14,640 bases of DNA from contig CAMDLJ010000027.1 of assembly GCA_945901665.1 (NCBI GenBank), forward strand, positions 1 through 14,640, given 5' to 3'. Below the pieces are notes generated by a model, which was not told the origin of the DNA, did no database searches, and saw only the letters and a program-made list of their open reading frames with translations. Below are positions 14,498-14,640 of the stretch, in pieces (positions within the stretch are counted from its first letter, which is position 1; each line of letters opens with the position of its first letter). The position numbers and the translations under genes were made by a program. The stretch is from Bordetella parapertussis (lineage in GTDB: Bacteria; Pseudomonadota; Gammaproteobacteria; Burkholderiales; Burkholderiaceae).

Positions 14498-14640
14498 ATG
14501 GGGTCGCACCACACACCCCGCTGGGGGCCGCACAAGCGCCAAAGCGGGTTCACCTTGATCGAGTTGACCGTGGCCTTGACCGTGGCCACGGGTCTGGCCA
14601 TTTTCGTCATGTCGCTCAACATGGCTTCCACCGAAAGCCT
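14498..14640 (+). CDS. Third prepilin-like protein, 3' truncated by the window edge
   Basis: The reading frame from ATG 14498 is open to the last base, giving 47 visible residues. A basic leader of 17 residues (with PRWGPHKRQSG) precedes FTLIE, so cleavage would be G17|F18 with Glu22 at +5, followed by the hydrophobic helix LTVALTVATGLAIFVMSL. This is an unmistakable class III prepilin signal. It begins 9 nt after pilR with no good Shine-Dalgarno nearby (AAAGG at 14477-14481 is too far), so coupling to pilR translation is likely. By position it corresponds to pilS of R64; by sequence it could equally be a minor pilin or a PilV-type adhesin pilin. The part that would decide this lies outside the window. 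Confidence 0.8.
   Translation, partial: MGSHHTPRWGPHKRQSGFTLIELTVALTVATGLAIFVMSLNMASTES

Overview
The window reads as GC-rich betaproteobacterial chromosome, most likely Burkholderiales and probably Comamonadaceae. This rests on codon style (GCC, GGC, CTG and frequent TTG leucine), on a fused indolepyruvate ferredoxin oxidoreductase, and on the protein sequences of YajC, SecD and SecF. The genus is an inference. Every gene I can support lies on the + strand.

Layout. (1) 1-1341: the C-terminal third of an indolepyruvate ferredoxin oxidoreductase, cut by the window edge. (2) 1576-2097: a small secreted outer-membrane beta-barrel protein with its own AT-rich upstream region and a strong intrinsic terminator. 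(3) 2403-5678: yajC-secD-secF, the accessory Sec translocase operon. secD carries a one-base frameshift in a run of eight A, and structured RNA precedes its ribosome-binding site. A terminator-like hairpin follows secF. (4) 5732-5984: an unusually AT-rich leader holding three YAATTAAY boxes, an inverted repeat, a perfect 18-bp palindrome and a start-stop mini-ORF (ATG TAG with its own Shine-Dalgarno). (5) 5985-14640, running off the edge: a type IVb pilus operon of the plasmid R64 / toxin-coregulated-pilus class. Its order is pilin, pilin, TcpQ/PilL-like protein, lipoprotein secretin PilN, PilO, PilP, ATPase PilQ, inner-membrane platform PilR, then a third prepilin that is truncated.

How the genes work together. 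The pilus genes are packed with overlaps or gaps of no more than 29 nt, so they look like one transcript driven from the AT-rich leader. The two leading prepilins carry class III signal peptides and paired cysteines. They would be processed by a prepilin peptidase that is not in the window, assembled on PilR with PilQ as motor, and exported through the PilN secretin with help from PilL, PilO and PilP. Gene content from pilL to pilR follows R64 without pilM, with two tandem pilin genes placed in front. SecDF and YajC serve general protein export and are probably neighbours only by position.

The most interesting points are the leader of the pilus operon, the frameshift in a normally critical secD, and the foreign-looking codon use inside the second pilin.
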